Source of the DNA: Actinophytocola sp044466355
GTDB taxonomy: Bacteria; Actinomycetota; Actinomycetes; Mycobacteriales; Pseudonocardiaceae
DNA: 64,000 nt
Assembly (NCBI RefSeq): GCF_044466355.1
Contig: NZ_JBITMQ010000006.1
Location: 62,001 to 126,000 of the forward strand
Reading direction: 5' to 3'
Part shown: in pieces, positions 49,991 to 58,920 of the stretch
How the letters are laid out: each line of letters begins with the position of its first letter
How positions within the stretch are numbered: the first letter of the stretch is position 1
Position numbers and translations under genes: made by a program
The notes under the pieces: generated by a model
What the model saw: only the letters and a program-made list of their open reading frames with translations
What the model was told of the DNA's origin: nothing
The model's database searches: none

Positions 49991-51042
49991 CACGCGCTCC
50001 AGAGCCCGCGGAGCAGGTCGGTGAGCGCGGGGTCGAACGCGTCGCGCCAGGCGACGTGGTTGTGCGCGTCCGGCACCTCGACCAGCCGCGTCGCGTAGCC
50101 CTGCTTGGTGAGGGTGGCGGCCATCTGCCGGTTGTTGGCGAGGTTCTCCTCGGCCAGCCCGCACGTCATGGTCACCGGCACCGTCTCGTGCGGCACCGTG
50201 CGCAACACGTCCGCCACATACACGCTGACCTGTCCGAACCGGCTGAACCGGTGCTGCTCCTGCGGGTCGAGGTCCACGGTCAGGAACGACGCCGACTGCA
50301 GGAACAGTCCACCGAACAGACCGGGCAGCGCGCGTTGCGCGTGCAGCATGGCGAGGCCGCCGAGGCTCGCGCCCATGCCGGCGACCGGCCCGGTCATCGC
50401 GATCAGCGAACGCAGCCGCGGCAGCACCCGCTGGTGGAGTGTGGCCGCGTAGCGGGGGTTGGCCGCGTACTCGTCGTCGCGGTCGCCCGGGGCGAGCAGG
50501 GCCAGCCGGAAGGGCGGCAGTTCGCCCGCGGCGATCATCGCGGCGGCGTAGTCCGTGAGGGCGGCGAGGTGGTCGTACTCCGGGCCGTCGTGCGCGACGA
50601 GCAGCGGTAGCGGCTCGTCGGCGGGGGCAGGCGACCAGACCCGCACGTCGACGTCCCGGCCGAGCAGCGGCGCCGCCACCGCCACGTCCGCCGTCTCGCC
50701 CGGCGCCCGGTCCGCCACCAGCCACTTCGGCGGCGCGTAGCCGGGGAACTCGACCACCGACTTGTCGCCGAAGGCGCCGGGCGCGCGCAGCGGGTTGCCG
50801 GGGTCGCAGACCTCCTCGACCTGCCCGCCCGGGTGGCGCAGCTGGAACCGGTACTCCATGCGGTCCACGGGCGGCCGGGGGAGCGTGAGCCGCCACCGGC
50901 CCTCCTCGCGGACGAAGTCCAGCGGGGTGCCCGGGAGCGACAGGGCGGGCAGCAGCCGGGTCGCGGCCAGCGCCGACTCCGCGTCCGGCAACCGGAACAC
51001 GACGGAGTCGTCGGTCACCAGCGGCTCCGTCTCGGCGATCAC
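49990..51042 (-). CDS. Enterochelin-esterase-like alpha/beta hydrolase
   Basis: Protein of 350 aa with an N-terminal early-set/CBM48-like domain (YRFQLRHPGGQVEEVCDPGN, about 65-85) and a C-terminal esterase domain with nucleophile in GMGASLGGLAM, followed by VPDAHNHVAWRDAF holding the His. This is the Fes/IroD layout; Fes enzymes hydrolyse ferric siderophore esters. GTG 51042 is used; TTG 51078 is the longer choice. First gene of the esterase/esterase/ATP-grasp operon. Confidence 0.82.
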   Translation of the reverse strand: MIAETEPLVTDDSVVFRLPDAESALAATRLLPALSLPGTPLDFVREEGRWRLTLPRPPVDRMEYRFQLRHPGGQVEEVCDPGNPLRAPGAFGDKSVVEFPGYAPPKWLVADRAPGETADVAVAAPLLGRDVDVRVWSPAPADEPLPLLVAHDGPEYDHLAALTDYAAAMIAAGELPPFRLALLAPGDRDDEYAANPRYAATLHQRVLPRLRSLIAMTGPVAGMGASLGGLAMLHAQRALPGLFGGLFLQSASFLTVDLDPQEQHRFSRFGQVSVYVADVLRTVPHETVPVTMTCGLAEENLANNRQMAATLTKQGYATRLVEVPDAHNHVAWRDAFDPALTDLLRGLWSA

Positions 51043-51124
51043 TGACCCATCACAGTCACCCCGCGCGGGTGAAGTCAAGGCCGCGATCAGGACGCGCGGA
51101 CCACCGGCTACCAGTTCGCGTTCG

Positions 51125-52018
51125 TCATCCGCTGCGTCCCGGTGCGAGGGCTTCGATGATCTCCATGGCGAGCGAGGTGGCGGTTTCGGGTGATACGTCC
51201 GGGTTGCCGATCCGGTCGTGCCAGTTCAGGTCGTAGTACAGCTCGGTGACGCCCTGCTCGCCCAGCCACTCCGCGTCAGCACGGATATCGTCGTAGTCGC
51301 CCGTGAGCCTGCCCGCACGTGGCCCTGGCCGGACCACCCCGCGCACGACCACCCGCACCCGGTCCGGCTCCGGCGCCGCGTCCCGTACCACGGCGATCTC
51401 GTCGGCGATGCGGTCCAGGTCGGTGGCGCTGCGGCTCATCCAGCCCGCCGCGATCCGGCCCGCGCGCCGCAGCGCGGCCGGGACGGCGCCGCCGAGGATG
51501 ATCGGCGGACCGCCGGGCTGCACCGGCCGCGGCAGCATCCGGCTGGGTGGCACCGTGTAGAACTCGCCGTCGAAGGACGCCGGGTCGTCCGTCCACAGTG
51601 TCCGCAGGACGCGGACGTACTCCTCGGCCCGCGCGCCGCGGCGGGCCGTGTCGGCGCCGGTGGCGGCGAACTCGGTGGCCGACCAGCCGACACCGAGCCC
51701 GAGGTCGAAGCGGCCGTTGGACAGCACGTCGAGGGTGGCGGCCTGCTTCGCGAGGTACACCGGGGAGACGTAGGGCAGGTTCACGAGCGCGACACCGAGC
51801 CGGATCCGGGTCGTCGTGGCGGCCGCGAAACCGAGCGGCAGCAAGGGGTCCAGGACGCTCTGGTAGACGGCGTCGAGCCGGTCGTCCACGCCGACCAGCA
51901 GGCGTTGGAACGTCCACAGTGAGTGGTAGCCGAGCTCCTCGGCTCGCGTGGCAACGTGCGTGATGGCGTCCGGGGTGGCCCACGCGCCCGACACCGGCGC
52001 GCCCAGTCCGATCTTCAT
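51125..52018 (-). CDS. LLM-class F420-dependent oxidoreductase
   Basis: TIM-barrel luciferase-like oxidoreductase of 297 aa, expected to use F420 (or FMN) for hydride transfer. MKIGLGAPVSGAWATPDAIT opens the barrel; LGVALVNLPYVSPVYLAKQA and FDLGLGVGWSATEFAATG are hallmark stretches. The substrate is unknown. ATG 52018 follows TTGGGGGC. The gene is read leftward, 82 bp before the esterase operon, and could share its transcript. A strong terminator of the next upstream gene lies just before it. Confidence 0.88.
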   Translation of the reverse strand: MKIGLGAPVSGAWATPDAITHVATRAEELGYHSLWTFQRLLVGVDDRLDAVYQSVLDPLLPLGFAAATTTRIRLGVALVNLPYVSPVYLAKQAATLDVLSNGRFDLGLGVGWSATEFAATGADTARRGARAEEYVRVLRTLWTDDPASFDGEFYTVPPSRMLPRPVQPGGPPIILGGAVPAALRRAGRIAAGWMSRSATDLDRIADEIAVVRDAAPEPDRVRVVVRGVVRPGPRAGRLTGDYDDIRADAEWLGEQGVTELYYDLNWHDRIGNPDVSPETATSLAMEIIEALAPGRSG

Positions 52019-52058
52019 GCCCCCAACGTAAAGCACGCCCCCGACAGTCGCCCACACG

Positions 52059-52099
52059 CGGGAAGGCCCGCCCGGCGCGAAGCCGGACGGGCCTTCCCG
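52059..52099 (-). terminator. Terminator of the nuclease/nucleotidase gene
   Basis: CGGGAAGGCCCG (52059-52070) pairs with CGGGCCTTCCCG (52088-52099); the loop contains a further CCGGC/GCCGG pair. It begins nine bases after the stop of the leftward gene at 52109 and precedes the LLM gene. Confidence 0.82.
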
Positions 52100-52108
52100 G
52101 TGTTCGGC

Positions 52109-55100
52109 TCAGAGCTCCGCGCACTGGCCCGTCGCCGGGCCGTTCACGGTGTTCTTCCTGCCGTCGTTGCCCGGCGCCGGGTCGTTGCCCGAGCAGGACA
52201 GCGGGCCGGTGACCGTGTTGCCCGCCACGATCGCCTCGCCGCCGGTGTTGCCGGTCAGCCGCAGCGGGCCGGTGATCGCCGACGCGTCGACCAGCACGCC
52301 CGCCGTGTTGCCGGTCACGGAGACCGGGCCGGCGATCTCGGCCCCCTCCAGCACGACCTCGCCGGTCGCGCCGGACACCGTCACCGGGCCGTAGACGTGC
52401 GTGCCGTGCAGCTCGAACAGCGCGGGCCTGGTGGCCGTCACCGGGCCCGCGATCAGGCCGTCGGTCACGATCAGGGACGCGCCCGGCCGCACCGTCACCG
52501 CACCGAAGATCGTCGCGGCGTCGACGCAGGTCAAACCATCCGACACGGTGATCGGGCCGAACTCCATGCCCGTGATCGTCTCGTCGCACGCCGGGCCCGG
52601 TTGGCCGATCTCCGACCTTGGCGCGGTGTCCGCGGTGATCGGCGAGTTGGCGCCGATGTACGCGGTCAGCATCGTCAGGTCGTTGTCACCGGTCGTGGCC
52701 GGGTTCGTGCCGTCTCCCAGCGTGGCGAAGTTGTCGCCACCCGCGGCCAGGAACGAGTTGACCGTCACGCGGTACGTGCCCGCCGGGTCGATCGGCTCGT
52801 CGTTCAGCCACATGCCGGTGATCCGCTGCCCGGCCGGGTTGTCCGGCAGGTACATGTAGCGGAAACCGGACGACACGCCGAGGTGCAGCTTCGGCCGCGA
52901 AGCACCGGCGGGCTGCCACTGCTCCTCCAGCACCTGCTTGATCTGCGCACCCGTGTACGTCTTCGTCACGACGTCGTTCGCGAACGGCTGCACCGAGAAC
53001 GCCTCGGAGTAGGTCACGACACCGTCCGGCGCGTACAGGAGGTCGGCACGCAACCCGCCCGGGTTCATGAACGCGATCTGCGCCCCGCCCCGGCCCGCGT
53101 CCTTGGTACCCGCGAGCTGCACGTCGGCGATGAAGTTGCCCAGCACCGACTCGGAGCCGCGGTCCTCGGCACCCGTGGACGAGAAGGCCCGCTTGACGTC
53201 CGCGGTGATCTTGCCCAGCGGCTGCTTGCCCAGCTCCTCCGCGTTCGCCTTGGCCCTGGCGACGAGGTCGGCGACCTCGGGGTTCGACGGTGCGCCGGTC
53301 ACGTCGAGCAGCTCGGCGTTCGACGACACGACCGTCTTCGTCGCCGGGTCGATCGACAGCGTGACCTTGCCCAGCTTCACGCCGTAGTCCTCGGCCTGCA
53401 GCACCGGGCGGGTCCGGTCCGTGCCCGGCACCGGGATCTGGAACGCGTACGGCTGGTGGGTGTGGCCGGACAGGATGGCGTCGATGTCGGCGCCGGCCCG
53501 CGTGAAGTCACCGAAGACCGGGTCGTTCTGCAGGTCCGCCACCGAACCGATGTTCTCCGTCGCCGCGCCCTCGTGAGCCAGCAGCACGACCACGTCGGCC
53601 TCGCCGTTGCCCTCGTCGCCGTCCTTCAGCTGGCCCGCCACCGCGTCGGCCTCGGCCACCGGGTCGCGGAACGTGAGCCCCGCGATGCCGTCCGGGCTCA
53701 CCAGCGACGCCGTCTGCTCGGTCACCACGCCGACGATGCCGACCCGCACACCGGCCACGGTCCGCACGTCGTACGCGGGCAGCACCCGCTCCTCGCCGCG
53801 GTACACGTTCGCGCCCAGGTACGGGAAGTCCGCCCGGTCGGTGACCCGGCCGGACAGGTCCGCGAAGCCCTTGTCGAACTCGTGGTTGCCGACCGCCGCC
53901 GCGTCGAGGCCCATCAGGTTCAGCGCGTCGAGCGTCGGGTTGTCGTTGTCGATCGCCGAGACGAACGTCGACGCGCCGATGTTGTCACCGGCCGACAGGA
54001 ACAGCGTGTTCGGGTTCTGCTCCCGCAGCTGGTCCACCAGCCCCGCGAGCTGCGCGGCACCACCGACACCGGACGACGGCGGCTCGAGGCGGCCGTGGAA
54101 GTCGTTGATGCCCAGCACCTGCAGGTCGATCGGCGCGAGCGTGCCGGTGTTGATGCCGATGACCTTCGGGTTGTGGTCGCTCGCCCGGTACGGGTCCGCC
54201 TGGTAGAACGCCGGGTGGCCGTCGTACTGGAACGCGAACGACTCGTGCGAGTTGATCTGCCAGGTGTCCACACCGGTCACCCGCTGCATCAGCGACGGGG
54301 TCGCGAGGGCGTGGTCGAGCGAACCGGACTCGCCGCCGAACACGTAGCTGGCCTCGCCGTTTCCGATGTCGTCGAGCGACGCGTCGTAGAAGACCTGCAT
54401 CGGGTCCTCGTGCGTGTAGGCGTTGAAGTCGCCCAGGATGATCACGTCGTCGCTGCCCGAGGACGTCTTCAGCGAGTCCACGAACGCGGTCAGCGACTGG
54501 GCCTGCCGGACCCGGTCGCCGTTGTAGGCGCCCTGCCCGTCGCCGCTGTCGGCGTTGTCACCGGTGGGGTCGCCGGACGCGGACTTCGACTTGAAGTGGT
54601 TGGCCACCACGGTGAACGTGACCTGGCCCGCGGTGAACGTCTGCGCGATCGGCTCACGCGCGTTGAACCACACCGTCTCGTCGTTGATCGTCCGCGAGTC
54701 GCCATGCGGCGTCACCGAGCCGGGCTTGAAGATGATCGCCGTGGTGATGAAGTCCTGCTGCTCGGCGGAGGGCAGGTTCGCGGGCGACCGCACGTAGTCC
54801 CACGTGCCCGCGCCGTCCTTCTCGTTCAGCGCGGCCACCAGGCGCTTGAGCGCCATCTGCGGGTCGTTCGCCTCGAAGCGGACCGAGTTCTCGATCTCCT
54901 CCAACGCGATCACGTCGGCGTCCAGCGCGGAGATCGCGGCGACGATCTTGGCCTCCTGCTTGGCGAGACCCGCCTCGTCGTCCGCGCCGCGGGCGTCGCC
55001 ACCGAAGTGGACGAAGTAGTTGAGCACGTTGAAGCTCGCGACCGTGATGTCACCGCCGACGGCCTCCGGCGCGGGGGTGCGCGGGTTGGTCGACTTGAAC

Positions 55101-56458
55101 GTGGTGCGCTGCAGCTCCGGGGTCGTCGCGGTCACCGGGGTGGTCGGCTGCAGCCGCCACTCGTTGAACCCGTACGACAGCACGGTCGGCGCGAACGCCT
55201 CCACCTGGTCACCCACGCGCAGCGGCGCGTCCGGGTAGACGTAGGGCGGCAGCTGACCCGCCGACGACAGGTTCGCCGACGAGCCGTCGTCGATCAGCAG
55301 GCGTCGCAGCTTGTTCTCCGCGGCCTGCGCCGTGGCCTCCGGTGTGCCGGGGCGGTACAGGTCGGTCGGGATCGGCGCGGCCTTGTCACCAGCGGCGAGC
55401 ACGACCTCGCCGAAGCGGTTGGTGTTGTAGACCTCGGAGACCGTGAAGTCGCCGACCGGCGCCACCAGCATCGACTCGACCGACTCACGCGCGGCCGGGT
55501 CGAGCGGCAGGCTCAGCGGGGCCGGGGTCGGCAGGGTCGCGTCGTGGGCGCACACCTGGAAGTCGGCCTTCGCGCCGATGGTGACCTCGGTGAGGCCGTT
55601 GAACTCGCTGACCACACCACGCACGCGCACCTGGTCGCCGTTCGCGGCGGCCGGGTGGTTGGCGGCGTCGTTGGTGAAGTAGACGAAGACGCCGTCGGAG
55701 GCGGTGCCCGCGGCGGGGGCGCGGTCGCCCGTGCCCGCGGTCTGGACGTACACGCCGTTGTAGCCGCCGGTGCCGTGGTCGGCGGTGACGACGCCCTCGA
55801 TCACGACCTGGCTGCCGGACAGCGGCGACGCGTCGGTGGTGCCCTGGACCTCGGCGATCGTGTTGGTGACCGTCAGGTCGCAGCCGACCGGGTCGGGGTC
55901 CGGGTCACCAGCGCTGTTGCGGGTGCCGAAGGTGTTCTGGGCCGCCTCACGCCATGTGCCGTCGATCTTCTGCAGCGAGTAGCCGACCGGGGTGGCCGAG
56001 CCCTCTGCGACGCCGATGTCGGTGGCGGTGGTGCCGTTCGCGGGGCCGTTCGTCGCGGTCAGCGGGCCCTCGTAGGAGAGGAACTCCGCCACTGTGCCGT
56101 CGGGGCGGACGAGCGCGACCGCGTCGGGGGAGCCGTTCTGGAGACCGTCGGTCGGGTAGGTCGCGACGACCACACCCGCGTCGGGGACCGTGCCGGACAA
56201 CGTGCGGGTGTTGTACACGCCGCCGCCGTTGCCGTTGTACAGGGCGAGCTGCCAGCCGGAGAGGTCGAAGCCGACGGGGGCCTCGATCTCCAGCGCCTCG
56301 CCGGTGTCCGTTCCGGCGTTGTCATAGTGGATCTCAGACAGGAACGGGGCGGTCGGCTCGACCGCCTGAGCCGTCGACGCACTGACGGCCGCGACCGTGG
56401 CGATCGCGGTCAGCGCTCCGACGACTTGGAGCGAACGGACACGTCTACTAGTGGGCAT
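52109..56458 (-). CDS. Giant secreted ExeM/NucH nuclease fused to 5'-nucleotidase
   Basis: Exported enzyme of 1449 aa for extracellular nucleic-acid breakdown. Signal peptide to about residue 32 (STAQA), lamin-tail domain (FLSEIHYDNAGTDTGEALEI), an OB-fold-like domain, then endonuclease/exonuclease/phosphatase (472-770: FNVLNYF, ALEEIENS, GDFNAYTHED, SDHNPK). From about 776 a 5'-nucleotidase follows (INDFHGRLE, VGNHEFDKG, SGHTHQPY) with its C-terminal domain to ~1290. Residues 1302-1449 form beta-helix repeats of about 20 residues (GPVTVSGATGEVVLEGAEIA). It could degrade DNA and release phosphate from nucleotides. One ATG at 56458. Confidence 0.92.
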   Translation of the reverse strand: MPTSRRVRSLQVVGALTAIATVAAVSASTAQAVEPTAPFLSEIHYDNAGTDTGEALEIEAPVGFDLSGWQLALYNGNGGGVYNTRTLSGTVPDAGVVVATYPTDGLQNGSPDAVALVRPDGTVAEFLSYEGPLTATNGPANGTTATDIGVAEGSATPVGYSLQKIDGTWREAAQNTFGTRNSAGDPDPDPVGCDLTVTNTIAEVQGTTDASPLSGSQVVIEGVVTADHGTGGYNGVYVQTAGTGDRAPAAGTASDGVFVYFTNDAANHPAAANGDQVRVRGVVSEFNGLTEVTIGAKADFQVCAHDATLPTPAPLSLPLDPAARESVESMLVAPVGDFTVSEVYNTNRFGEVVLAAGDKAAPIPTDLYRPGTPEATAQAAENKLRRLLIDDGSSANLSSAGQLPPYVYPDAPLRVGDQVEAFAPTVLSYGFNEWRLQPTTPVTATTPELQRTTFKSTNPRTPAPEAVGGDITVASFNVLNYFVHFGGDARGADDEAGLAKQEAKIVAAISALDADVIALEEIENSVRFEANDPQMALKRLVAALNEKDGAGTWDYVRSPANLPSAEQQDFITTAIIFKPGSVTPHGDSRTINDETVWFNAREPIAQTFTAGQVTFTVVANHFKSKSASGDPTGDNADSGDGQGAYNGDRVRQAQSLTAFVDSLKTSSGSDDVIILGDFNAYTHEDPMQVFYDASLDDIGNGEASYVFGGESGSLDHALATPSLMQRVTGVDTWQINSHESFAFQYDGHPAFYQADPYRASDHNPKVIGINTGTLAPIDLQVLGINDFHGRLEPPSSGVGGAAQLAGLVDQLREQNPNTLFLSAGDNIGASTFVSAIDNDNPTLDALNLMGLDAAAVGNHEFDKGFADLSGRVTDRADFPYLGANVYRGEERVLPAYDVRTVAGVRVGIVGVVTEQTASLVSPDGIAGLTFRDPVAEADAVAGQLKDGDEGNGEADVVVLLAHEGAATENIGSVADLQNDPVFGDFTRAGADIDAILSGHTHQPYAFQIPVPGTDRTRPVLQAEDYGVKLGKVTLSIDPATKTVVSSNAELLDVTGAPSNPEVADLVARAKANAEELGKQPLGKITADVKRAFSSTGAEDRGSESVLGNFIADVQLAGTKDAGRGGAQIAFMNPGGLRADLLYAPDGVVTYSEAFSVQPFANDVVTKTYTGAQIKQVLEEQWQPAGASRPKLHLGVSSGFRYMYLPDNPAGQRITGMWLNDEPIDPAGTYRVTVNSFLAAGGDNFATLGDGTNPATTGDNDLTMLTAYIGANSPITADTAPRSEIGQPGPACDETITGMEFGPITVSDGLTCVDAATIFGAVTVRPGASLIVTDGLIAGPVTATRPALFELHGTHVYGPVTVSGATGEVVLEGAEIAGPVSVTGNTAGVLVDASAITGPLRLTGNTGGEAIVAGNTVTGPLSCSGNDPAPGNDGRKNTVNGPATGQCAEL

Positions 56459-56873
56459 CAGGCCTCCATCAGGCGGGTAGAACCTGCCGGAGCCTAGGTG
56501 TGAACGGTGTCGAGAAAAATGCGCGCAGATGTACGTTGCGCGATTGTTAGATGGGTGTCAGAAATTGTTGGCACACAACGGAGTCGCCTGGATACGGCTG
56601 GTTACCGTCCGTATGTGCGGATTGTCACCGTAGCGACTGGCCGCAATTCCTGTCGACCCTTTCCGAATATGCCGAATGGCGTAATGCCTTCGTTTTTTCG
56701 GCGGAAGACGATCATGGGACACGGTCGACGAGACATCCGATCTCTCGGTTGAACTTTCTCGTTCATGACGTCCGAATGGCTGCTTGACGACGGTGAGACC
56801 TCGGATGTTAACTGCTTGTGCAAACCCTGCTGTCTCTTTCGGATCCACCCCTGCACCGAGAGAGGACCGAGTC
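56459..56873. other. Divergent promoter region, lower GC
   Basis: About 415 bp between the nuclease/nucleotidase and ThuA starts, clearly less GC-rich than the genes. GGTGTGAAC at about 56498 (reverse GTTCACACC) resembles a PhoP half-site, which would fit a phosphate-scavenging enzyme, but only one copy is clear. TTGACG (56784-56789) and TTAACT (56808-56813) could be -35/-10 for ThuA. Short open frames of ~80 codons here show no family resemblance and I do not call them genes. Confidence 0.45.
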
Positions 56874-58037
56874 GTGCGCACCGTTGCCAAGGCTCTCCTT
56901 GTCGCGACCGCGGCCATGTCGGTCGCCGTCGCCCCGCTGGCCGCCCCGCCACCGGCGGACGCCGCGCCACTGTCCAAGATCCTGGTCTTCTCGAAGACCG
57001 CCGGATTCCGCCACTCCTCGATCGACGAGGGCATCGCCGCGATCACCACCCTGGGTGCGCGCAACGGCTTCTCGGTGACCGCGACCGAGGACGCGAACCA
57101 GTTCACCACGGCGAACCTGGCGCAGTACCAGGCCGTCGTCTGGCTCTCCACGACCGGCGACGTCCTGAACGACACGCAACAGGCCGCGTTCGAGTCCTAC
57201 ATCCGGGGCGGCGGCGGGTACGTGGGCGTCCACGCCGCGGCCGACACCGAGTACGGCTGGGCGTGGTACGGCGGTCTCGTCGGTGCGTACTTCGCCTCGC
57301 ACCCGCACATCCAGCAGGCGAACGTACGCGTCGAGACCACGGCCCACCCGTCGACCGCGCACCTGCCGTCGACCTGGACCCGCACCGACGAGTGGTACAA
57401 CTACCGCACCAACCCGCGCCCGGCCGTGAAGGTCCTGGCCAACCTCGACGAGTCGACCTACAGCGGCGGCTCCATGGGCGACCACCCGATCACGTGGTGC
57501 CAGAACTACCAGGGCGGTCGCGCCTGGTACACGGGCCTCGGCCACACCGAGGGGTCCTACGCGGAGTCGAACTTCACCCGCATGCTGCTCGGCGGCATCC
57601 AGTGGGCGGGCGGCGCCGTGACGGCCGACTGCGCCCCTGCCACAGGTGTCACCGATCTGGCCCGAGGCCGCCCGGTCACCACGACGAGCGTCGAACCCGG
57701 CACGTCCCACGTGGGCGCGAACGCGGTCGACGGCAACCCGGGCACGCGGTGGAGCAGCGCGTTCGCCGACCCGCAGTCGATCACCGTCGACCTCGGCTCG
57801 GTCCGCGACGTCCAGCGGGTGCGGCTCGTGTGGGAGACCGCGTACGGCCGCGCGTACCAGATCCAGTTGTCCGACAACAACTCCACGTGGCGCACGGTCT
57901 ACTCGACCGCCACCTCGGACGGCGGCACCGACGAGGTGACGGTGCAGGCGCCGGGCCGGTACGTGCGCGTCCTGGGCACACAACGTGCCACCCAGTGGGG
58001 CTACTCACTCTGGGAGCTTGCCGTCCTCGGCTCCTGA
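56874..58037 (+). CDS. Secreted ThuA-domain protein with discoidin (F5/8C) module
   Basis: Exported protein of 387 aa. A signal peptide (VAKALLVATAAMSVAVAPLA, cleavage near ADA) precedes a ThuA-like class I glutamine-amidotransferase fold (ILVFSKTAGFRHSSIDEGIA, GGGYVGVHAAADTEY, YTGLGHTEGSY), linked to sugar utilisation. The last ~130 residues are an F5/8 type C carbohydrate-binding domain (GRPVTTTSVEPG, GNPGTRWSSAFADPQSITVD). GTG 56874 has GAGAGGA eight bases upstream. It likely binds or processes extracellular polysaccharide. It is divergent from the giant nuclease. Confidence 0.88.
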   Translation: MRTVAKALLVATAAMSVAVAPLAAPPPADAAPLSKILVFSKTAGFRHSSIDEGIAAITTLGARNGFSVTATEDANQFTTANLAQYQAVVWLSTTGDVLNDTQQAAFESYIRGGGGYVGVHAAADTEYGWAWYGGLVGAYFASHPHIQQANVRVETTAHPSTAHLPSTWTRTDEWYNYRTNPRPAVKVLANLDESTYSGGSMGDHPITWCQNYQGGRAWYTGLGHTEGSYAESNFTRMLLGGIQWAGGAVTADCAPATGVTDLARGRPVTTTSVEPGTSHVGANAVDGNPGTRWSSAFADPQSITVDLGSVRDVQRVRLVWETAYGRAYQIQLSDNNSTWRTVYSTATSDGGTDEVTVQAPGRYVRVLGTQRATQWGYSLWELAVLGS

Positions 58038-58103
58038 GTGAGCACCCGGCCGGGGCAGTCGACGAGGCCTGCCCCGGACCGGGTAACCACTACTGTGGTC
58101 CGC

Positions 58104-58889
58104 GTGAGTCTCGCCCGCGCCGACGACGGTGCCGCCCTGTACTACGAGGTCAACGGCACCGGGGACGACGTGCTCCTGCTCATCGCCGGGCAGTCGAACA
58201 ACCACCACTGGTGGGACGCGCCGCGGCAGGACTTCGACGCCCGGTTCCGGACCGTCGTGTTCGACCACCGCGGCACCGGGCGCAGCGACAAGCCCGAGAC
58301 CGGGTACGGCACCCGCGGCTTCGCGGCCGACGTGCGCGCGATCCTCGACGACATGGGCGTCTCCGAAGCCCACGTGTACGGCACCTCCATGGGCGGCCGG
58401 GTCGCGCAGTGGTTCGCCGCCGACCACCCCGACCGGGTGCGGCGGCTGGTGCTCGGCTGCACCTCGCCGGGCGGCGCGCACGGCATCGAACGCAGCGCCG
58501 AGGTCCGCCGCTCCCTCGCGCAGCGGGACACGAGGAAGGCCCGGCAGGCGCTGCTGGAACTCATGTACACACCCGCGTGGCTCGCCACGCACCCCGGACC
58601 CTTCACCACGATCGGCGACCGGGACATGCCGCCCCACGCGCGCCGCGGCCACTTCACCGCCAGCAAGGAGCACGACGGCTGGGACGCACTCGCGAAGATC
58701 ACCGCGCCGACGCTGGTGGTCCACGGTGCCGACGACGTCTTCAACCCCGCGGCCAACGCGCCGTTGATCGCCGACCGGGTGCCCGACGCGCGGGCGCACC
58801 TCATCCCCAGCGCGCGCCACGCCTACTTCGAGGAGTTCCGGGAGGTCGCCGGCCCGCTGGTGCTCGACTTCCTCACCCGGACCCCGTAA
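58104..58889 (+). CDS. Alpha/beta hydrolase
   Basis: Cytoplasmic alpha/beta hydrolase of 261 aa. Nucleophile Ser in GTSMGGR, Asp in VHGADDVFNPAAN, His in SARHAYFEEF; HRGTGRSDKPE is the characteristic N-terminal loop. Related proteins are 3-oxoadipate enol-lactonases, BioH-like esterases and haloperoxidase-like enzymes. GTG 58104 is chosen; the frame upstream from 58038 is short and unlikely. It follows the ThuA gene by 66 bp. Substrate unknown. Confidence 0.87.
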   Translation: MSLARADDGAALYYEVNGTGDDVLLLIAGQSNNHHWWDAPRQDFDARFRTVVFDHRGTGRSDKPETGYGTRGFAADVRAILDDMGVSEAHVYGTSMGGRVAQWFAADHPDRVRRLVLGCTSPGGAHGIERSAEVRRSLAQRDTRKARQALLELMYTPAWLATHPGPFTTIGDRDMPPHARRGHFTASKEHDGWDALAKITAPTLVVHGADDVFNPAANAPLIADRVPDARAHLIPSARHAYFEEFREVAGPLVLDFLTRTP

Positions 58890-58920
58890 CGATCCCACCG
58901 TCCTGAGACGACCCTGGGGC

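Noticed and set aside
51923..56497. 1524-aa plus-strand ORF
   Set aside because: Antisense to the nuclease/nucleotidase; an Arg/Val/Asp-rich product typical of high-GC shadows.
56507..56787. Small ORFs of about 80 codons in the nuclease/ThuA divergent region
   Set aside because: Codon use differs from neighbouring genes, no recognisable motif, and they lie in the expected promoter region.
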